Below, piece after piece: positions 5,453 to 5,803 of a stretch of DNA of 5,803 bases. Within the stretch, counting starts at the first letter, position 1, and every line of letters starts with the position of its first letter. The notes under the pieces are model-generated. The model saw nothing but the letters and a program-made list of their open reading frames with translations, was not told the origin of the DNA and did not search any database. The DNA is from Candidatus Magasanikbacteria bacterium RIFCSPLOWO2_02_FULL_44_11 (GTDB lineage Bacteria; Patescibacteriota; Patescibacteriia; Magasanikbacterales; GWA2-37-8): assembly GCA_001783035.1 (NCBI GenBank), contig MFQK01000035.1, positions 20,562-26,364 on the forward strand, given 5' to 3'. Both the position numbers and the translations under genes were made by a program.

Positions 5453-5803
5453 TAATAGATTTCTTGATGAATGTTTTTTGCAGGCACATCAGCTTTTAGC
5501 AAGATTGCCCGGACATCTTTGACCATCTCCAAACTACCGCATAAATAATAGTGCCCTTCTTTGTCTATAGTCACATGCTCAGAAACACGCCCACGAAGTT
5601 CTAACCATTGCTCAGTTGGTCTGGAAACGGCTACTCGAACCGAATAATTGGCAATCCTAGAGCGAAATGAGTGCAACCGATCAACCCAAAAAAGATCTTC
5701 CGCATACCGAACTCCAAAAAGCACCGAGAGTGGCTGTTCGCTTACAGCCGTTTGAACTTTTTCACGCACGGCTATGCCGGCTTGTCCCACTACCGTTGTT
5801 TGA
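5452..5803 (-). CDS. Ferredoxin/flavodoxin-NAD(P)+ reductase-like protein, C-terminal NAD(P)-binding domain (N-terminus cut by window edge)
   Basis: C-terminal 116 residues of a ferredoxin-NADP reductase superfamily protein, which passes electrons between NAD(P)H and a flavin or iron-sulfur partner. The frame is open to the right window edge, so the FAD-binding barrel and start lie outside. Visible in order: VVGQAGIAV, in the position of the family's GTGIAP nucleotide-binding loop; the strand LSVLFGVRYAEDLFWVDRL, matching the family's LLYGxRxxxDLxYxDEL; VAVSRP; GRVSEHV; and YYLCGSLEMVKDVR, matching YLCGPxxM with the cysteine kept. The end NIHQEIY is typical, with a terminal aromatic residue. 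The glycine-rich loop is unusual because Thr is replaced by Ala and the usual Pro by Val. A GTG at 5790 could be read as a start but would cut the domain, so it is not used. Which member of the superfamily (Fpr, a phenol hydroxylase-type reductase, or a sulfide dehydrogenase subunit) cannot be told from this part. Confidence 0.85.
   Translation of the reverse strand, partial: QTTVVGQAGIAVREKVQTAVSEQPLSVLFGVRYAEDLFWVDRLHSFRSRIANYSVRVAVSRPTEQWLELRGRVSEHVTIDKEGHYYLCGSLEMVKDVRAILLKADVPAKNIHQEIY

Noticed and set aside
1..5803. Use of an alternative genetic code (TGA as glycine, known in some CPR groups)
   Set aside because: The large genes contain no in-frame TGA, and one gene ends in TGA directly before a strong terminator.
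1..5803. CRISPR array, tRNA, rRNA, insertion sequence or defence system
   Set aside because: I saw no regularly spaced repeats, cloverleaf, transposase or nuclease domains on either strand.

Overview
This 5.8 kb window is bacterial, and every supported gene lies on the minus strand, so transcription runs from right to left. Gene content suggests a member of the Candidate Phyla Radiation (Patescibacteria). The grounds are a MurF-like ligase that lacks the usual N-terminal domain, a short class B penicillin-binding protein directly upstream of it, compact intergenic regions, and weak or absent ribosome binding sites on most genes. This placement is an inference from gene style, not from a marker gene. 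The standard stop codons TAA, TAG and TGA are all used, and no large reading frame is interrupted by TGA.

Layout in the direction of transcription (right to left): (1) the 3' part of a ferredoxin/flavodoxin-NADP reductase-like gene (5452-5803, cut by the window edge); (2) a 126 bp gap with a good extended -10 promoter, a tandem 9-bp repeat and a structured leader; (3) typA/bipA (3514-5325), a translational GTPase, ending in a clear intrinsic terminator; (4) an unrecognised 142-residue gene (2983-3411) with its own -35-like element, a perfect Shine-Dalgarno and a very strong terminator, so it is a self-contained one-gene unit; (5) a non-coding gap of about 230 bp with short palindromes, repeats and a putative promoter; (6) an ftsI-like class B PBP (1023-2750); (7) a murF-like ligase (1-1005, C-terminus cut by the window edge), starting 17 bp after the PBP stop.

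The ftsI-murF pair forms a peptidoglycan operon. MurF makes the D-Ala-D-Ala terminus of the muropeptide precursor, and the PBP transpeptidase uses that terminus to cross-link the wall at division. TypA is a ribosome-associated stress GTPase, and the reductase fragment is a flavin/NAD(P) electron-transfer module; neither has an obvious link to the wall genes.

I found no CRISPR array, tRNA, rRNA, transposase or defence system. The parts most worth a second look are the orphan 142-residue cassette, the structured SD-less typA leader, the tandem repeat upstream of the typA promoter, and the recurring overlap of terminator U-tracts with the next promoter.
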